Part shown: positions 5,531 through 7,832 of the stretch, piece by piece
How positions within the stretch are numbered: position 1 is the stretch's first letter
Layout of the letters: each line of letters opens with the position of its first letter
Assembly: GCA_964638815.1 (NCBI GenBank)
Contig: CAZXBB010000151.1
Span: 1 to 7,832 of the forward strand
Source of the DNA: CAZXBB01 sp964638815
Lineage (GTDB): Bacteria; Planctomycetota; Phycisphaerae; Phycisphaerales; SM1A02
DNA length: 7,832 nt
Reading direction: 5' to 3'
The notes under the pieces: model-generated
What the model was told of the DNA's origin: nothing
The model's database searches: none
The model's input: only the letters and a program-made list of their open reading frames with translations
Program-made: the position numbers and the translations under genes

Positions 5531-7420
5531 ATGAACACCCGCACGCTCGCCCTGGCCCTGATCGCGACCCTCGCGCCGGGCTCCGGCGCAATCGCCGAAG
5601 TCACACACGCCGAGTGGACCGACGACGACCACTACCACTTCCACGTCAACTTCATGCCGGACCTCGATCAGGACCGCTTCACGCTCCCCGGCAACGGGAG
5701 CATGTTCTGCGTTCCGACCGCCACCATGAACATGTTCGCCTACGCCGCCGCATGGGGATTCGAAGATCTCCCGCCGGGCCCCGGCGTGTGGCAGGGCCAG
5801 GTCGGCCACTTCGCGATGACCCAGATGCTGAGAGACCTTGGCGAGCTCATGGATACCGGCACGACGGGGACGAACCGCGACAACTGGTACTCGGGCGCGC
5901 AGACGTGGATCGACGGTCATCCGCTCGTTCGCTCCCGGTATTACAAGACCGCAACGAGCTGTCCGGTCCTCAGCGACGCCGCCTCGCGCGCCCGCTTCGG
6001 CTCGCTCGTTGCGGTGTGCTACGGACGCTACAACTTCAACCCGGGGCCGCAGCCGGTGCTCGGTTCTCGCACGGGCGGACACTGCGTCACGGCCATGCAC
6101 ATGCGGGCGGACGGAAGCGTCGAGGAACTCTGGGTGCGCGATCCCTCGGACGGCGGGAGCATCTTCAGCGAGGCGCCGTGGGCGATGAAGGTCTACGACA
6201 GCGTCGAGACGCGGAGCGTCCTGCAGGACTGGGACAACGACTCGGCCTACCACCCGGTCGACGCGACGGTTCTCCAGTACAACCCCGACGCGGACCAGAT
6301 CCGTCTCATCGATCTCATCCTGACGATCCAGCCGGCCACGGGCTGGAGCTGGAGCACGCACGAGCTCAACGTCGTGCCCTTCTCGGGCGACTTCCAGTGG
6401 GCGCAGCCGGTGATCCCGTCGTTCGAACCCCTTGTCGGCTACGACTTCGCCGCGGCGCAGTGGCATCCCGAGCATCACTCCTTCATCACGCTCCAGACGA
6501 GGCCGGGTCGCGACGCGGAGCTCGTTTCCCTCGATCGCATCTCCGGCGACGCCACGCGCATCGGTGGCTACGCGGGCGCGACGGACTTCGTCGTCGGCCG
6601 ACACCACGAGCTCTACCTGCTCGCCGGCCGGGACGTTCACCGCCTCGCGCTCGACGGCGCGATCGTCGCCACGGCGCAGCTTCCAGCCGTCGCCCAGGCC
6701 ATCGCCTGCCGCGACACGACGGACGAGGTGATCGTCGTCTCGACGACGGGCCGGATCATGACGGTCTTCCCGCGCTCGCTCGGCGTCGACGGCAAGCCGG
6801 TCTACGAGTACGCGATGAACCAGACGATCCCGCCGACGACGGATCCCGCGATCGCGGTGCGCGAGGAAGACGGCGCGGTGGCGATTCTCGCCCCGGAGGT
6901 GAACCTTGTCGTGTACGGCGTGCGTCCGATCGCGCGGGGCGGCGGGCTCGAGTATTCGACCTTCGTGCTGCCGGAGGCGGGGCGAAGCCTCGCGATCGAC
7001 GACAACGACCACCTGGTCGTGGCCGCCGTCGACAGTCTCGAGGTCTATGAGTTCAGGGTCGGCCTGGAGACCCAACACTGGTGGGACTGGGAGCCTGTCC
7101 TCGGCGGCCCCTACGCCGGCCTTGAGGCGGACGGCGCCTTCAACATGCTGCGAAGCCGCGACAACTACGACGAGAGGATCAACGCCGACGACGACGTCAA
7201 CATCCCGTCCGAGGAGCTGCTCGACATCGGCACGCTCGTGCTCGACTGCCCGGGCGACCTTACCTTCGATGGCCATGTGACCTTCGCCGATCTCCTCGCG
7301 GTCCTCGCGGCGTGGGGACCGTGCGACGAATGTCCGGAGGATCTCGACTTCAGCGGCGACGTCGGCTTCGGCGACATCCTCGTCGTGCTGGGCAACTGGG
7401 GACCGTGCGTGCCGCAGTAG
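5531..7420 (+). CDS. Secreted multidomain protein: C39/papain-like domain, propeller-like middle, dockerin-like tail
   Basis: This is a 629-residue exported protein of unproven function. A Sec signal peptide covers residues 1-22: MNTRT, then a hydrophobic stretch ending in Ala-Ile-Ala, with likely cleavage before Glu23. Residues about 30-270 resemble a C39/papain-like cysteine peptidase fold, with FCVPTATMNMFAY (59-71; Cys60), GGHCVTAMH (182-190; His184) and WVRDPSDGG (201-209; Asp204) as a candidate triad. The oxyanion-hole Gln is not obvious, so activity is uncertain. Residues about 300-510 are a series of short beta-strand-like segments such as ELYLLAGRDVHRLALDG, suggesting a beta-propeller. 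The C-terminus holds two dockerin-like repeats (573-598 and 601-626), each framed by cysteines. Several further cysteines (144, 163, 185, 393) fit an extracytoplasmic location. The start at ATG 5531 is supported by GGAG and the signal peptide. It is divergent from the sigma/kinase operon and could be a target of it, which is inference. A non-catalytic member of the fold is an alternative. Confidence 0.8.
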   Translation: MNTRTLALALIATLAPGSGAIAEVTHAEWTDDDHYHFHVNFMPDLDQDRFTLPGNGSMFCVPTATMNMFAYAAAWGFEDLPPGPGVWQGQVGHFAMTQMLRDLGELMDTGTTGTNRDNWYSGAQTWIDGHPLVRSRYYKTATSCPVLSDAASRARFGSLVAVCYGRYNFNPGPQPVLGSRTGGHCVTAMHMRADGSVEELWVRDPSDGGSIFSEAPWAMKVYDSVETRSVLQDWDNDSAYHPVDATVLQYNPDADQIRLIDLILTIQPATGWSWSTHELNVVPFSGDFQWAQPVIPSFEPLVGYDFAAAQWHPEHHSFITLQTRPGRDAELVSLDRISGDATRIGGYAGATDFVVGRHHELYLLAGRDVHRLALDGAIVATAQLPAVAQAIACRDTTDEVIVVSTTGRIMTVFPRSLGVDGKPVYEYAMNQTIPPTTDPAIAVREEDGAVAILAPEVNLVVYGVRPIARGGGLEYSTFVLPEAGRSLAIDDNDHLVVAAVDSLEVYEFRVGLETQHWWDWEPVLGGPYAGLEADGAFNMLRSRDNYDERINADDDVNIPSEELLDIGTLVLDCPGDLTFDGHVTFADLLAVLAAWGPCDECPEDLDFSGDVGFGDILVVLGNWGPCVPQ

Positions 7421-7423
7421 CAG

Positions 7424-7454
7424 CGTGCTCGTTCGCCGTCGACACGAACGCACG
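7424..7454 (+). other. Imperfect hairpin just after the secreted gene
   Basis: CGTTCG (7430-7435) pairs with CGAACG (7445-7450). The stem is extended by CGTG (7424-7427) with CACG (7451-7454) across a two-base bulge. It begins four bases after the stop codon. No T run follows, so it could stabilise the 3' end of the message rather than terminate it. Confidence 0.4.
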
Positions 7455-7458
7455 ATAA

Positions 7459-7832
7459 CACGTGGTGCGGGGGTTGGTGGACGTTCGGGGGGCTGCGTCG
7501 TGCAGCCCCTTTTGGCGTGACGTGGTGTTCACACCTTTGCCCGTCACGCGCGGCGACGCTGCATCCTGCAGCTCACACTGCGACGTCCCGACCCGCTAGT
7601 GCGACGGCGGCATCCTGCCGCCTGCGCGTGGGACGTTTGGAGCTGGGTCGGGCTGGTTTTCGCAGACCCTCCGGGTCTGCAGAAGTCGCGCGGCGACCGG
7701 CGGCATCCATGCCGCCTTGGTTTGGGACGTTCGGGGCCGCGCGCGATGGGGGTGTACCACGTGGTGTGGGGGTGGGTGGACGTTCGGGGGGCTGCGTCGT
7801 GCAGCCCCCTTCGCGCGTGACGTGGTGTTCAC
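7459..7832 (-). repeat. Right palindromic repeat array, inverted relative to the left one
   Basis: Read on the minus strand, this region shows the same ordered hairpins as the left array. They are GGGGCTGC/GCAGCCCC at 7788-7808 and 7489-7509, GGCGGCA-TCC-TGCCGCC at 7606-7622, GCTGCA-TCC-TGCAGC at 7558-7572, and the GCGTGACG/CGTCACGC long-loop stem at 7515-7549. It also has two hairpins absent from the left units: GCAGACCC-TCC-GGGTCTGC (7662-7680) and GGCGGCAT-CC-ATGCCGCC (7699-7716). The period here is 299 bp (7489 to 7788), so the extra hairpins explain most of the added length. The 10-bp palindrome ACCACGTGGT sits at 7756-7765. The window ends inside another long-loop hairpin, so the array continues rightwards. 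No credible gene lies here. Confidence 0.9.
7489..7513 (+). terminator. Candidate rho-independent terminator of the secreted gene
   Basis: A perfect 8-bp stem, GGGGCTGC (7489-7496) with GCAGCCCC (7502-7509), and a GTCGT loop are followed by TTTT (7510-7513), about 70 bases after the stop codon. The same hairpin recurs in every repeat unit. The copies at 95-115 and 302-322, read on the minus strand, are followed by TTT; the copy at 7788-7808 is followed only by CTTCG. Termination may thus be a by-product of the repeat. Confidence 0.55.

Noticed and set aside
5387..7453. A 688-residue open frame antisense to the secreted protein gene
   Set aside because: It is a GC-rich shadow frame with Arg/Val/Asp/His-rich low-complexity composition and no recognisable domain. 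The plus-strand gene has a signal peptide, an RBS and domain motifs.
7459..7832. Integron attC array, because of modular palindromes and GTT-containing motifs
   Set aside because: The core sites RYYYAAC and GTTRRRY are not found in paired positions, no gene cassettes lie between modules and no integrase is present.
1..7832. Composite transposon bounded by the two inverted arrays
   Set aside because: No transposase or target-site duplication could be seen, and the arrays run off both ends of the window. The inverted layout is kept only as a finding.

Overview
The window is GC-rich bacterial DNA, most likely from a planctomycete and probably from the Phycisphaerae/Phycisphaerales. Two things suggest this. 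One is an ECF sigma factor of the TIGR02999 type overlapping a Ser/Thr kinase that carries a WD40 propeller tail, an arrangement very common in Planctomycetota. The other is a secreted protein ending in two dockerin-like repeats of the form 'DLxxxGxVxFxDxLxVLxxWGPC', a C-terminus typical of Phycisphaerales exported proteins. The taxonomic call is inferred from protein style; no rRNA or marker gene is present.

Layout: positions 1-420 hold a palindrome-rich repeat array of about two 205-209 bp units that continues past the left edge. A single uncharacterised gene (534-1340, +) follows. It converges on the kinase gene across a gene-free gap (1341-1564) containing a 10-bp tandem repeat. The kinase-WD40 gene (1565-4750, -) overlaps the upstream ECF sigma gene (4743-5327, -) by 8 bp, so the two form one operon. 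A 203-bp divergent intergenic region (5328-5530) contains five 16-bp direct repeats and separates the operon from a secreted multidomain gene (5531-7420, +). That gene is followed by hairpins, one of them terminator-like, and by a second copy of the palindromic array (about 7459 to the window end) in inverted orientation relative to the left one.

Functionally, the sigma factor and kinase probably form a signalling pair in which the kinase controls the sigma factor's activity. The secreted protein has a papain/C39-like domain with candidate Cys-His-Asp residues, a probable beta-propeller middle and a dockerin-like tail. It shares its upstream region with the operon and may be a target of it, but this is inference. 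The least explained content is the flanking array. It is a mosaic of perfect hairpins with different stems but mostly the same GGA/TCC loop, separated by a recurring GGACGTTYG-type motif and present in inverted orientation on both sides of the gene block. No transposase, integrase, tRNA, rRNA or CRISPR array was seen.
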